Notes under the pieces: model-generated | What the model was told of the DNA's origin: nothing | The model's database searches: none | The model's input: the letters and a program-made list of their open reading frames with translations, nothing else | Source of the DNA: an uncultured Lachnospiraceae bacterium | Lineage (GTDB): Bacteria; Bacillota; Clostridia; Lachnospirales; Lachnospiraceae | NCBI GenBank assembly: GCA_900551235.1 | Contig: URUU01000004.1 | Coordinates: forward strand, 1 to 64,000 | Direction: 5' to 3' | DNA length: 64,000 bases | Program-made: the position numbers and the translations under genes | In this document: piece after piece, positions 43,029-51,906 of the stretch | How the letters are laid out: each line of letters begins with the position of its first letter | Numbering within the stretch: position 1 is the first letter of the stretch

Positions 43029-43307
43029 AGATCTTTTGTTTTCTATTTCTTATTATTTATGTTGTATTTATTTTGTTTTTAATTTTGCATTGAAACATTG
43101 AGAGTTTTATGTTATTATACTTTCAAAGCATATTTTCTTAAAGTTCTTGGTGTCATGCCATCTATATTATTCTCATTCACATTTCAGAAATTCATGCTTT
43201 TCAATCAAACAAATCAATTTAAAAGCAGGGGTTTCAAACTGTGAAAAAGAGTATAAACTGTATGGCTGTCGCATTTTGGTACACTCCTGCACAAGGAGGT
43301 ACTGCCT
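43029..43307. other. AT-rich intergenic region before the Rpn nuclease gene
   Basis: No gene seen. It contains the candidate promoter at 43090-43118, with a leader of about 180 bases before the gene. Confidence 0.6.
43090..43118 (+). promoter_or_regulatory. Candidate promoter of the Rpn nuclease gene
   Basis: TTGAAA (43090-43095), 17-base spacer, TATTAT (43113-43118). Confidence 0.5.
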
Positions 43308-44189
43308 ATGACACACAAAAAACAGCTGACAACCAATCGTAACTATAAAGATACGGTATTCCGTATGTTGTTTTCTGATCGGAAAAATTTATTGTCTCTT
43401 TATAACGCAATCAGTGGTGCTCATTATGATGATCCTGAAAAACTGGAAATCGTCACACTGGAGAATGCTATTTACATGGGAATGAAAAATGATCTGGCTT
43501 TTATTATTGATACGAACTTATTTCTGTATGAACACCAGTCAACTTACAATCCAAATATGCCGCTGCGTGATCTATTCTATATTTCCAGTGAATATCAGAA
43601 ACTGGTCGATCATAAATCGCTTTATTCTTCCACACTGCTGAAAATCCCGGCACCACAGTTTATTGTATTCTACAATGGCACGGAAAAGGAAACAGACAGC
43701 TGGGTAAACCATTTGTCGGAATCTTTTGAAAATCTGTCCGGTAAACCGAAACTGGAACTGGAAGTTCTGACCTTAAACATCAACGAGGGGCATAATGAAG
43801 AACTGATGGAACAATGCGAGACCTTAAGAGAATATGCACAGTATGTACACTGTGTCCGTAAGTATGCGAAGGAATTGGAATTGAATGAAGCAGTTAAGCT
43901 GGCAGTCGATGAATGTATCCGTAATAACATTCTCTCCGAATTTCTTCGTGCAAATAAATCGGAGGTGATCTCTATGAGTATATTCGAATACGATAAAGAA
44001 GAGGAAGAACGGAAATTGCGAAAAGCTGAATTTGAAGCTGGTGTAGCTGCTGGATTTAATAACGGCATCGATACTGCAAAAAAGGATGCCGCTATTGCTT
44101 TTGCTGAACTTCATGTGCCTGTTGAGCAAATTGCCCTGGCACTGCAAGTAGATGTAAAAATCGCAAAGCAATGGATTGCGGATAAATAA
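43308..44189 (+). CDS. Rpn-family recombination-promoting nuclease (PD-(D/E)XK)
   Basis: 293 residues with AAGGAGG upstream. The start RNYKDTVFRMLFSDRKNLLSLYNAI and the following GMKNDLAFIID and LFLYEHQST stretches give the PD-(D/E)XK core (Asp in NDLAF, Glu-x-Gln in EHQ) of the Rpn/transposase_31-like nucleases. E. coli Rpn proteins promote RecA-independent gene transfer and some act in defence. The C-terminal 70 residues (EEEERKLRKAEFEAGVAAGF) form a helical tail typical of the many Clostridia paralogues. Flanked by palindromes on both sides, with no recombinase next to it. Confidence 0.88.
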   Translation: MTHKKQLTTNRNYKDTVFRMLFSDRKNLLSLYNAISGAHYDDPEKLEIVTLENAIYMGMKNDLAFIIDTNLFLYEHQSTYNPNMPLRDLFYISSEYQKLVDHKSLYSSTLLKIPAPQFIVFYNGTEKETDSWVNHLSESFENLSGKPKLELEVLTLNINEGHNEELMEQCETLREYAQYVHCVRKYAKELELNEAVKLAVDECIRNNILSEFLRANKSEVISMSIFEYDKEEEERKLRKAEFEAGVAAGFNNGIDTAKKDAAIAFAELHVPVEQIALALQVDVKIAKQWIADK

Positions 44190-44190
44190 A

Positions 44191-44290
44191 AATTTGCAGA
44201 TGTTTTAGAATGTGCAAATGAACGAATTCCACATTTCCAAAAGCTCCTGGTCAGCCAGGGGTCGCTTAAGCGGAACAGTCCTTCAGACCA
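44191..44290. other. Short region with several small inverted repeats after the Rpn gene
   Basis: ATTTGCA/TGCAAAT (44191-44218), CCTGG/CCAGG and the palindrome CGCTTAAGCG (about 44267-44276). No gene; possibly remains of a repeat element. Confidence 0.4.
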
Positions 44291-44310
44291 AAGTACAAAA
44301 CACAGAACAG

Positions 44311-44368
44311 AAAAAGACAGAGACAGAGTAACGGAAACTTGCTACCGTCACTATGCCTCTGTCTTTTT
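44311..44368. terminator. Bidirectional terminator between the Rpn gene and radA
   Basis: AAAAAGACAGAG (44311-44322) and CTCTGTCTTTTT (44357-44368) pair perfectly, with inner ACGG/CCGT pairing; T runs on both strands. Confidence 0.85.
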
Positions 44369-44377
44369 CTGTAACTT

Positions 44378-45754
44378 TTACAGATATTTCAATGCTTCCC
44401 TTAAATTTGCCGCCGGAAGCAGGCGTATTCCTTCCACTTTTCCGATGGATGCTGCAGATACAGCCGGCAGGATGATCGTCTCAAATCCCAGCTTTTTCGC
44501 CTCTGCCACTCTCTGCTGAGCCATGCTGACAGCACGGATCTCACCGCTTAATCCGACTTCTCCGAATGCCAGCGTCTTTTCGTCGATCGCAATGTCTTTG
44601 TAGCTGGAGATCAGTGCCAGCACGATCGCCAGATCGATCGCCGGTTCGTTCATGCGGATGCCACCTGCAATGTTGACATAAGCATCACAGGTGGACAGAT
44701 GCATGCCGATTCGTTTTTCAATCACTGCCATCAAAAGTCCAACACGGTTGTAGTCTGTGCCGGCCGCCGTCCTTCTCGGCATCGCAAGATTGCTGCGGCA
44801 GACAAGTGCCTGCACTTCCACAAGGATCGGTCTTGTGCCTTCCATGGAGCAGGATACGATCGATCCGGATGCTCCCTGCGGCTTGCCGCTTAACATATAT
44901 TCCGATGGATTTTTGACTTCTTTTAATCCGCTCTGACACATTTCAAAAACACCGATCTCATTGGTCGAACCAAAACGATTCTTGACACCACGAAGGATCC
45001 GGTAAGACGCATGACGGTCTCCTTCAAAATACAGTACGGTATCCACCATATGTTCCAGTACTCTCGGTCCTGCAACAACACCTTCTTTTGTCACATGTCC
45101 GACAATAAAAATGGAGATTCCCATACGCTTTGCGATCTGCATAAAAACAGAAGTTGCCTCTCTTACCTGCGATACGCTTCCCGGTGCTGAAGAGACATCT
45201 TCCTGATACATCGTCTGGATCGAATCGATCACTACGATTTCCGGCTGCACACGCTCGATCACCCCCTGGATCGTCTCAAGGCTGGTCTCACAGAGCAACA
45301 GCATTTCTTCTCCGAAGCTTCCAATCCTGGCCGCCCGCAGTTTGATCTGCTGAAGCGATTCTTCACCCGATATATACAATACTTTTTTACCTTTTTCCGT
45401 GAGATTTTTACAGACCTGCAAAAGAATGGTTGATTTTCCGATACCCGGATCACCGCCGACCAGTACTAGTGATCCTGAAACAATACCTCCGCCAAGAACA
45501 CGGTCCAGCTCTTCAAATCCGGTCGCTGTACGGATTTCTCCTTCTGCCCTGATTCCGGATAACTTCACCGGCTGTGCCTCATGGATCTTTGCCGCCAGGC
45601 TTTCTGTTTTTTTACTGCTTTTTCCTGCTTTTCCGGTCACGACCGTCTCTTCCACCAGCGTATTCCACTCTTTACATGCCGGGCACTGCCCCAGCCATTT
45701 TGCGGATTCGTAACCACAATTCTGACAGAAAAAAATCGTTGATTTTTTTGCCAT
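44378..45754 (-). CDS. radA: DNA repair protein RadA
   Basis: 458 residues. N-terminal C4 zinc finger (CQNCGYESAKWLGQCPACKEW), RecA-like ATPase with Walker A GGDPGIGKST and the RadA signature KNRFGSTNEIG, and a C-terminal Lon-like domain (GGIRMNEPAIDLAIVLALISSY). RadA helps process recombination intermediates by branch migration. GGAGGGG precedes the ATG. It does not lie next to disA or clpC directly, though clpC is only 700 bases upstream, similar to the clpC-disA-radA area of Bacillus with disA missing. Confidence 0.97.
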   Translation of the reverse strand: MAKKSTIFFCQNCGYESAKWLGQCPACKEWNTLVEETVVTGKAGKSSKKTESLAAKIHEAQPVKLSGIRAEGEIRTATGFEELDRVLGGGIVSGSLVLVGGDPGIGKSTILLQVCKNLTEKGKKVLYISGEESLQQIKLRAARIGSFGEEMLLLCETSLETIQGVIERVQPEIVVIDSIQTMYQEDVSSAPGSVSQVREATSVFMQIAKRMGISIFIVGHVTKEGVVAGPRVLEHMVDTVLYFEGDRHASYRILRGVKNRFGSTNEIGVFEMCQSGLKEVKNPSEYMLSGKPQGASGSIVSCSMEGTRPILVEVQALVCRSNLAMPRRTAAGTDYNRVGLLMAVIEKRIGMHLSTCDAYVNIAGGIRMNEPAIDLAIVLALISSYKDIAIDEKTLAFGEVGLSGEIRAVSMAQQRVAEAKKLGFETIILPAVSAASIGKVEGIRLLPAANLREALKYL

Positions 45755-45774
45755 GTCCCCTCCTTCAAATCACA

Positions 45775-45795
45775 TTGCCGGATTTCTTCCGGCAA
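45775..45795 (-). promoter_or_regulatory. Hairpin just upstream of radA
   Basis: TTGCCGGA and TCCGGCAA form an 8-bp stem with a 5-base loop about 20 bases before the radA start, close to its ribosome-binding site. No T run. Confidence 0.4.
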
Positions 45796-45829
45796 ACATT
45801 TTCCTGCATGACTGCATTTTTTTCACAAC

Positions 45830-45865
45830 AAAGGGGAATCGTCCATCCTGACGTCCCCCTTTTTA
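45830..45865 (-). terminator. Terminator downstream of the unknown beta-rich protein
   Basis: Minus strand AAAGGGGGACGTC pairs with GACGATTCCCCTTT; a short T-rich tail follows. Confidence 0.65.
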
Positions 45866-45950
45866 TAACTTTAAAGTTTTTCGTATTTATTCTGCCATTC
45901 GAGGTACAGGACACCTTAACTCTGCGGACAGAATAAAAGGTACTGAACTA

Positions 45951-46364
45951 TTACATTTTCTCGATACGAACGGATGCACTTTCTGTATTGTCAAGTTCTA
46001 CACTCAGCACCAGTTTTCCGCCAAGGTTTGTCTTCATCTCGCCAACTTCTTTGTCATCGACAAATACCTGATAGCTTGTCTCCTCTTCCAGTTCTACTGT
46101 AATCTGTGCATCGGTCGGGCACTCTACCGTAAAGCTGATACCGTTCTCGGTTGCTTTCAGATGACTTACTGCGGTTCCCGGTACGGATTCGTAAACAAAC
46201 ATACCATTTCTTTCAAGCTTTGTGATCTCCCTGAAAGTTTTTACTTTATACAGATCGCCGTTATGTTCAAAATCGGATTTCTTGGATTTGGCTGGCAGCT
46301 CATAATTACCAAAACTGATCGTTCCATCTGCTTCTGTGCGTATCAATTCACTTACTACTGACAT
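45951..46364 (-). CDS. Unknown beta-rich protein, 137 aa
   Basis: I cannot name this protein. AGGAGGG precedes the ATG, and there is no signal peptide or membrane segment. The N-terminal half has TFREITKLERNGMFVYESVPGTAV; the C-terminal half alternates short beta strands (ISFTVECPTDAQITVELEEE, YQVFVDDKEVG), like a small carbohydrate-binding or immunoglobulin-like module. Acidic overall. Similar short cytoplasmic proteins have been labelled endosialidase in Lachnospiraceae genomes, without support I can see. It has its own TATAAT-like box at 46428-46423 or is read from clpC. Confidence 0.7.
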   Translation of the reverse strand: MSVVSELIRTEADGTISFGNYELPAKSKKSDFEHNGDLYKVKTFREITKLERNGMFVYESVPGTAVSHLKATENGISFTVECPTDAQITVELEEETSYQVFVDDKEVGEMKTNLGGKLVLSVELDNTESASVRIEKM

Positions 46365-46476
46365 ATCTATGCCCTCCTGGTATTCTCTTTTGTCGCTTTT
46401 TTCTCACTGTCATGGATTTTGCATTATAACTGTGAGATTTCTCCTCGACTTTTGTCTTATTTTACCATAACTTGAT

Positions 46477-48939
46477 TTACTTATCCAGAGCTTTTTCATT
46501 CTTCACAGAAAATTTAATTTCTTCTTTCGAAATGCCAAGCAATACTTTATCTCCTGCTTTTACCTTTCCTTCGAGAATCTCCTGTGCCAGTGCATCTTCT
46601 ACTTTTGTCTGGATTGCACGCTTCAGTGGCCGGGCTCCATATTTCTCGTCATATCCTGCTTTTGCAATCAGTTCTCTGGCAGCCGGCGATACTTTCAGTG
46701 TGATATCCATCTGCTCTTTGCATCGTTTTGCAAACTGTCCAAGCAAAATTTCTGCGATCTTCGCAATATTCTCACGGTTCAGTGCATGGAATACAATCGT
46801 CTCATCAATACGGTTTAAAAATTCCGGTTTGAACATGCGGCGCACTTCTTCCATAACACTTCCTTTCATATATTCATAGTTGTGTTTTTCATCATCCAAG
46901 GAAGCAAAACCAAGTTTTTTCGGGGCAATGATGGACTGTGCCCCGGCATTGGAAGTCATGATCAGAATGGTATTTTTAAAATCTACCTGCCTGCCCTGTG
47001 AATCCGTAATATGACCGTCATCAAGTACCTGAAGCAGGATATTAAACACATCCGGATGTGCTTTTTCAATCTCATCAAAGAGAAGCACGGCATACGGATT
47101 TCTTCGGACTTTTTCTGATAACTGACCACCTTCTTCGTATCCTACATATCCAGGCGGCGAACCCACCAGTCTGGAAACACTGTGCTTCTCCATATATTCT
47201 GACATATCCACACGGATCATGGCATTTTCACTTCCGAAAACAGTCTCCGCCAGTACTTTGGAAAGCTCGGTTTTACCGACTCCGGTCGGACCTAGAAACA
47301 GAAAAGAACCGATCGGCCGTTTCGGATCTTTCAGACCTACCCTGCCTCTTTTAATCGCCTTCGCAACTGCTGTCACTGCTTCATCCTGACCGACAACCCT
47401 TTTATGAAGAGTATCTTCCAGTTTCAGAAGCCTGGCAGATTCTTTCTCTGTCAGACGGCTGACCGGTATTTTCGTCCAGACCGCTACCACATCTGCAACG
47501 TCCTCTTCTGTCACGGTCATTTTCTTTCCAAAACGTTTCTTTTCCTGCTTTTTCTGTTCTTTCTGCAGTTCTTTTTCGTACTGCTGCTGTTCACTCTGAA
47601 GCTCAGATGCTCTTTCAAAATCTCCTCTGACAATCCACTCCTCTTTTTCCTGCTGCATCTGCTCCAGTTTTTGCTGAAGCTTTTCCATCTGCCCAAAAGC
47701 CTGATAGCCCCGAAGTTGTTTTCTGGATGCTGCTTCATCCATCAGATCGATGGCCTTATCCGGAAGAAAACGATCGTTCACATAACGTTTGGAAAGTCTG
47801 ACTGCAGATTCCAGCGCTTCATCTGAAATCTTTACCCCATGATGCTGTTCATAATACGGACGGATTCCCTTAAGAATCTCCAGAGTATCTTCTTCCCCCG
47901 GTTCTTCCACCATAACCGGCTGGAAGCGACGCTCCAGTGCCGGATCTTTTTCAATGTATTTACGATATTCTTCTATCGTAGTCGCACCGATCAGCTGAAT
48001 CTCACCTCTGGAAAGAGATGGCTTGAGAATATTGGAAGCATCCATTGCTCCCTCAGCCCCACCGGCACCGATGATCGTATGTAACTCATCGATAAACAGC
48101 AGCACATTGTGGCTGTTTACCACCTCCTGAATCACCTTTTTGATACGTTCTTCGAATTCTCCCCGATATTTGGAACCGGCTACCATGCCCGCCATATCCA
48201 GTGTCACAACACGTTTATTCTGAATCGCCGGTGGTACGGCACCCTGAACGATCCGCTGTGCCAGTCCTTCTGCAATGGCTGTCTTTCCAACTCCCGGCTC
48301 TCCGATCAGGCACGGATTATTTTTTGTTCTCCTGCTCAGGATCTGAAGAATGCGTTCAATTTCTGTATTTCTGCCAATGATCGGATCCAGTTCACCTGCT
48401 GATGCCAGATCAGTAAGATCACGGCTGTACTGATCCAGTACCGGCGTATCGCTCCCATCCTTCTGTGCTTTTGCGCTCTGAGTAAGTCCACGGTACATGG
48501 CCTCATCAATTCCCATGGCATTTAGAATATCCATATATAACTTTTTCAGATCAATCTCCATGGAATGCAAAAGCCTGGCTGCCACACACTCGGTATCTTT
48601 GAGCAACGCCATCAGGATATGTTCTGTTCCCACTTTCTCCATATGAAACATATCTGCTTCTCGGACACTGTTCTCCAGAATCCTCTGTGCCCGCGGTGTA
48701 TAATCTTCACCTGTTGTCTGTGTGTCTCCATCAGATATGATAAGATTTGCTATCAAAGTCTCTGTCTTGTCCGCATCTGCCCCGGCTTCCTTCAGCAGAA
48801 TCGCTGCGGTACCTTCTTCTTCCTCCAGCAGTCCGATAAGCAGATGCTCACTGCCTATGTATCCATTGGCATTTATCTTTGCTGCTTTTTTTGCAAGCTT
48901 CAATGCTTTCTGTGCGTTCTCTGTAAAGCGTTCCAACAA
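46477..48939 (-). CDS. clpC: ATP-dependent Clp protease ATP-binding subunit ClpC
   Basis: 820 residues. Two N-terminal Clp_N repeats (FTENAQKALKLAKKAA, YIGSEHLLIGLL), first AAA+ domain with GEPGVGKTAIAEG, the middle UVR-like coiled coil (QKLEQMQQEKEEW), second AAA+ domain with GPTGVGKTELSK, and a short C-terminal lid. It unfolds substrates for ClpP. The start is a TTG eight bases after AGGAGG; the ATG in between is out of frame. It follows a GntR-type regulator by 33 bases; the usual ctsR-mcsA-mcsB genes are absent here. Confidence 0.97.
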   Translation of the reverse strand: MLERFTENAQKALKLAKKAAKINANGYIGSEHLLIGLLEEEEGTAAILLKEAGADADKTETLIANLIISDGDTQTTGEDYTPRAQRILENSVREADMFHMEKVGTEHILMALLKDTECVAARLLHSMEIDLKKLYMDILNAMGIDEAMYRGLTQSAKAQKDGSDTPVLDQYSRDLTDLASAGELDPIIGRNTEIERILQILSRRTKNNPCLIGEPGVGKTAIAEGLAQRIVQGAVPPAIQNKRVVTLDMAGMVAGSKYRGEFEERIKKVIQEVVNSHNVLLFIDELHTIIGAGGAEGAMDASNILKPSLSRGEIQLIGATTIEEYRKYIEKDPALERRFQPVMVEEPGEEDTLEILKGIRPYYEQHHGVKISDEALESAVRLSKRYVNDRFLPDKAIDLMDEAASRKQLRGYQAFGQMEKLQQKLEQMQQEKEEWIVRGDFERASELQSEQQQYEKELQKEQKKQEKKRFGKKMTVTEEDVADVVAVWTKIPVSRLTEKESARLLKLEDTLHKRVVGQDEAVTAVAKAIKRGRVGLKDPKRPIGSFLFLGPTGVGKTELSKVLAETVFGSENAMIRVDMSEYMEKHSVSRLVGSPPGYVGYEEGGQLSEKVRRNPYAVLLFDEIEKAHPDVFNILLQVLDDGHITDSQGRQVDFKNTILIMTSNAGAQSIIAPKKLGFASLDDEKHNYEYMKGSVMEEVRRMFKPEFLNRIDETIVFHALNRENIAKIAEILLGQFAKRCKEQMDITLKVSPAARELIAKAGYDEKYGARPLKRAIQTKVEDALAQEILEGKVKAGDKVLLGISKEEIKFSVKNEKALDK

Positions 48940-48972
48940 TCATATCGCCTCCTGTCTGTAAATCACCGCTTT

Positions 48973-49347
48973 TTATAAAGGTTCATATTCTGAAAAGATT
49001 TCATCCACAAGTGCATGCACTTCGTCTGCTGAAATGTCTTTGCAGTGTGCTTTTGCCAGAATCACTTTCAGATTTTTCTTAATTTCGTTCAATGCCTCCA
49101 TCTTATCAATATCCAGTGCGATCACGGCACCTTTTCTGCGGTCAATCGTCAGAAAACCTTCCTGGCGCAGCAGAGAATATGCCTTGTTTACCGTGTGCAT
49201 ATTGATGCCGATATCATCTGCCAGTTGTCTAACTGACGGCAGGGAATCTCCTTCCTGGATCATGGACGTCGCAATCCCCAGAATAATCTGGTTGCGCAGC
49301 TGCATATACAATGCTTCTTCACTCTGAAAATCAATTTTTATAACCAT
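48973..49347 (-). CDS. GntR-family regulator, short YtrA type
   Basis: 124 residues from the ATG at 49347 (GAGGGTGG upstream). N-terminal winged helix of the GntR family (EALYMQLRNQIILGI, LPSVRQLADDIGINMHTVNKAY, LLRQEGFLTIDRRKGAVI) followed by only about 45 residues, the YtrA layout. YtrA-type regulators usually control ABC transporters and sense cell-envelope stress; here the next gene is clpC. Transcribed from the promoter at 49459-49487, with a leader hairpin. Confidence 0.9.
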   Translation of the reverse strand: MVIKIDFQSEEALYMQLRNQIILGIATSMIQEGDSLPSVRQLADDIGINMHTVNKAYSLLRQEGFLTIDRRKGAVIALDIDKMEALNEIKKNLKVILAKAHCKDISADEVHALVDEIFSEYEPL

Positions 49348-49412
49348 AAAGCCACCCTCTTTTGTTATCGTCAGGCGGATATCCGCTTCCGCTGCTTTCT
49401 TATAACTGAATA

Positions 49413-49443
49413 GCTGCAAAGCACTTTTCCTTTGCTTTGCAGC
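49413..49443 (-). promoter_or_regulatory. Leader hairpin of gntR-clpC
   Basis: GCTGCAAAGC (49413-49422) and GCTTTGCAGC (49434-49443) form a perfect 10-bp stem directly after the predicted transcription start. No T run follows, so it may protect the mRNA or bind a factor. Confidence 0.55.
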
Positions 49444-49458
49444 ATATCTGTTATATAT

Positions 49459-49487
49459 ATAGTAGCATATGTAGCTCATACAGTCAA
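49459..49487 (-). promoter_or_regulatory. Promoter of gntR-clpC
   Basis: Minus strand TTGACT (49487-49482), 17-base spacer with a CATATG centre, TACTAT (49464-49459). It begins just after the stop of the flavodoxin-ferredoxin gene. Confidence 0.7.
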
Positions 49488-49495
49488 GTTTTCCG

Positions 49496-50302
49496 TCAGT
49501 CCTCTGCCGGCAGAAAAATTTCATTTTTCTTCTCGGCTTCGCACTGTTTTTTTATCTTTTTATAACCCATCTGGAAGATCAGACCCCCGGCTTCTCTTGC
49601 ATGCTGCGGACAGACGTGTACGCATCGCATGCAGGAAATACAGCGTGCCTCTTCTGTCTTTCCGGGATTCTCATAGTAGATTGCACCAGCCGGACATTCT
49701 CTTGCACACACTCCACATTCTATGCACGCTTTGCCGGCTTTCGGGCGGATCGGCACACCTTTGTATTCTCTGTAGGGCTTGTTTCCCGGAAGAGAAAGTG
49801 TAATGCCGCTGCCGATATTTTCAATATGATCCAGGGCTTTCTGTATCTTTCCTGCAAAATCCCATATTTCGCTGCGGTCGTTGTCATTTGGTCTTCCTTT
49901 TGCGATCTCATGAAAAATGGAATGTTCCGCCACAACAGCTGCCGCTGCCACCGGCACAAAGCCATTCCGTCTCACAATATCACGCAGTTCCAGCAACGTA
50001 TCTTCGTATGCACGATTTCCATAAGTAACAACAAGAACCGCCGGTGTATTGCTGCCTTTCATATTTGAAAAACGCCTGGCTGCAACCTGCGGCACTCTCC
50101 CGCCAAAGGACGGGGTACCGAAAAAGACCAGCTCCTGTTCTCCGAATAAAAATTTTTCCTGTTCCGTTTCAAGTTTTGTAAGATTGATTTCCTGCATAAC
50201 TGCTTCGTAGTCTTCCGTCCAACGTTTTCCCATTCGCTCCAGGACTCGTTTTGTACTTCCAGTCGGGCTGAAGAATGCCAGACTGATCTTCGCCGTCTTC
50301 AT
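49496..50302 (-). CDS. Flavodoxin plus 4Fe-4S ferredoxin protein (EFR1 family)
   Basis: 268 residues. The N-terminal flavodoxin-like half begins ISLAFFSPTGSTKRVLE (the FMN phosphate loop is FSPTGST), and the C-terminal part has two bacterial ferredoxin motifs, CIECGVCARECP and CISCMRCVHVCP. It should carry electrons between an FMN and two 4Fe-4S clusters; partners are unknown. Its start overlaps the HAD gene stop by four bases (ATGA), so the two are coupled. Confidence 0.88.
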   Translation of the reverse strand: MKTAKISLAFFSPTGSTKRVLERMGKRWTEDYEAVMQEINLTKLETEQEKFLFGEQELVFFGTPSFGGRVPQVAARRFSNMKGSNTPAVLVVTYGNRAYEDTLLELRDIVRRNGFVPVAAAAVVAEHSIFHEIAKGRPNDNDRSEIWDFAGKIQKALDHIENIGSGITLSLPGNKPYREYKGVPIRPKAGKACIECGVCARECPAGAIYYENPGKTEEARCISCMRCVHVCPQHAREAGGLIFQMGYKKIKKQCEAEKKNEIFLPAED

Positions 50303-50952
50303 CTTTTCCTCCCGTTTCTATCTGCCTCCATCAATGCCGGCAGATCTTTCATCTTCTCTATCTGTGCTGCATACTCCGAAACTTCTCCAAATCCATAAGA
50401 AGCGAAGATAAACGGCACACCGGCTTCTTTCGATGCATCGCCGTCTCCTTTTGTATCTCCGATATAAACCGGTGCTTTCAGATGGTTTCTTTCTGCCAGA
50501 AGTCTGATATTTTCGCCTTTGTTCTTTCCGGTGTTCCCAAAACATTCGATATCTTTTATGTATACCTCCAACTGTGTTTTTCTTAAAAACTGTTCAATGT
50601 AACCGCACTGACAGTTACTGACAATATAAAGATCATATGTCGCTGAAAGTTGTTTTATGACTTCCCGGACATCCGGATAGCAGATATCCTGCTGGTTTTC
50701 CTCCAAAGCTTCTTCTTCGTAAATACAGCATTTTTCCAGAATAGCTTCCTGCATTTCTTTCGAAGCTTCTGGAAAAAGGGATGCTGCGATCACGGACATG
50801 GTTTTTCCAAATAGCTGTTTCAACTCTTCTGCCGTTACGATGCGGTCTTTTATGCCACATTCCAGAACTGCCTGTGTCCAGGCTTTTGCCACGATCGGGG
50901 TGCTGTCCCAGAGTGTCCCATCCACATCAAATATAATTCCGTCTGTATACAT
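50299..50952 (-). CDS. HAD-superfamily phosphatase
   Basis: 217 residues from the ATG at 50952 (AGGAG upstream). The HAD motifs are DVDGTLWDS (nucleophile Asp), the SNCQ motif II, a Lys, and GDTKGDGDASKEAG (motif IV). The cap is the four-helix type of phosphoglycolate phosphatase/beta-phosphoglucomutase enzymes. Substrate not decidable. Promoter at 50998-51026; translationally coupled to the flavodoxin-ferredoxin gene. Confidence 0.88.
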   Translation of the reverse strand: MYTDGIIFDVDGTLWDSTPIVAKAWTQAVLECGIKDRIVTAEELKQLFGKTMSVIAASLFPEASKEMQEAILEKCCIYEEEALEENQQDICYPDVREVIKQLSATYDLYIVSNCQCGYIEQFLRKTQLEVYIKDIECFGNTGKNKGENIRLLAERNHLKAPVYIGDTKGDGDASKEAGVPFIFASYGFGEVSEYAAQIEKMKDLPALMEADRNGRKR

Positions 50953-50997
50953 AATTTCTCCTGTTTGCTTATGTGTGTTTGATGATGCAATGCTCTT

Positions 50998-51026
50998 ATC
51001 ATACGCAATCTTTCGTAAATAATCAA
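50998..51026 (-). promoter_or_regulatory. Promoter of the HAD/EFR1 pair
   Basis: Minus strand TTGATT (51026-51021), 17-base spacer, TATGAT (51003-50998). Confidence 0.7.
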
Positions 51027-51039
51027 GTTTTTTCCTCAC

Positions 51040-51792
51040 TCATCCCATGACCGGCACTGCCAGAGACACATTTGTCTGCTGCTTTCTTTCATCATAATAC
51101 AGCGTTAGAGCCAGATTTACTCTTTTTTTTCCCTGACTGGCACTTTCTGAAAAACAGGGACTGTACGCATAAACCGTATACAGATTTTTATCCTGATTTT
51201 CTTCCGCAACCTTTGCATCCACTCCTGCAAGCAACCGTTCTGTGATTTTTTCTTTTTCTTCATCAGACAGAGTCCTGTTATAAGAACCCTCCACTGCCAC
51301 GCTGCTCCTTCTGCTTTCCACTTTCGTATCCAGAACATTTTTCAGTTTCTGCCGCAATGCAAATGCCCCCTGCAGGCTGCCATCATGTATCGTTATATTT
51401 GCATACAGACTCTGTCCGGTGATCTCCCCTTTTGTCCTCCAGGTAACAAGCCGCAATACTGTTTCTGCATTTGCCCCTTCTTTTTGCAGTACTGTAGTCT
51501 GACTGTCCTCCCCATAGGTGCGATAAACCACAATATGGCTGGAAATACCAAGTTGCTCCGCAATCTGCCGCAGATATTCTTCCCGACGTTCCAGCATTTG
51601 AACCTGCTCTCTTTTCTTTAATCTGCCATAATACTGCACGATACTGTCCTGCTGTTCTGTTCCGATATCGGAAAATGCTGCCACCGCTTCCATTTCTTTG
51701 TTTTCCTGTTTCTTTGCCCAAATCTGCAATCCCGCTGCTGCCCACAGACCAAAAAACAGGATCAGTCCTGCCCGTTTCAGCCATTTTTGCAT
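51040..51792 (-). CDS. YwmB-like exported protein
   Basis: 250 residues from the ATG at 51792 (GGAGGGG upstream). A basic start and one hydrophobic helix (RAGLILFFGLWAAAGLQIWA) anchor or export it. The body has the YwmB/DUF1779 layout, ending with RVNLALTLYYDERKQQT and NVSLAVPVM, which matches the family's closing motif. In Bacillus ywmB also lies next to the ATP synthase operon. Function is unknown; the fold is TATA-binding-protein-like. It lies behind the atp terminator. Confidence 0.7.
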   Translation of the reverse strand: MQKWLKRAGLILFFGLWAAAGLQIWAKKQENKEMEAVAAFSDIGTEQQDSIVQYYGRLKKREQVQMLERREEYLRQIAEQLGISSHIVVYRTYGEDSQTTVLQKEGANAETVLRLVTWRTKGEITGQSLYANITIHDGSLQGAFALRQKLKNVLDTKVESRRSSVAVEGSYNRTLSDEEKEKITERLLAGVDAKVAEENQDKNLYTVYAYSPCFSESASQGKKRVNLALTLYYDERKQQTNVSLAVPVMG

Positions 51793-51906
51793 CCTGCACC
51801 CCTCCATTGTTTTCCAATTTTTATTGGAAATATTTCTCTTTTTGGAAATCGTTTTATCTGTTTTCATTATTTCCAGGTTTGGGCAGAGTATACCGAAAAT
51901 TTCAGT

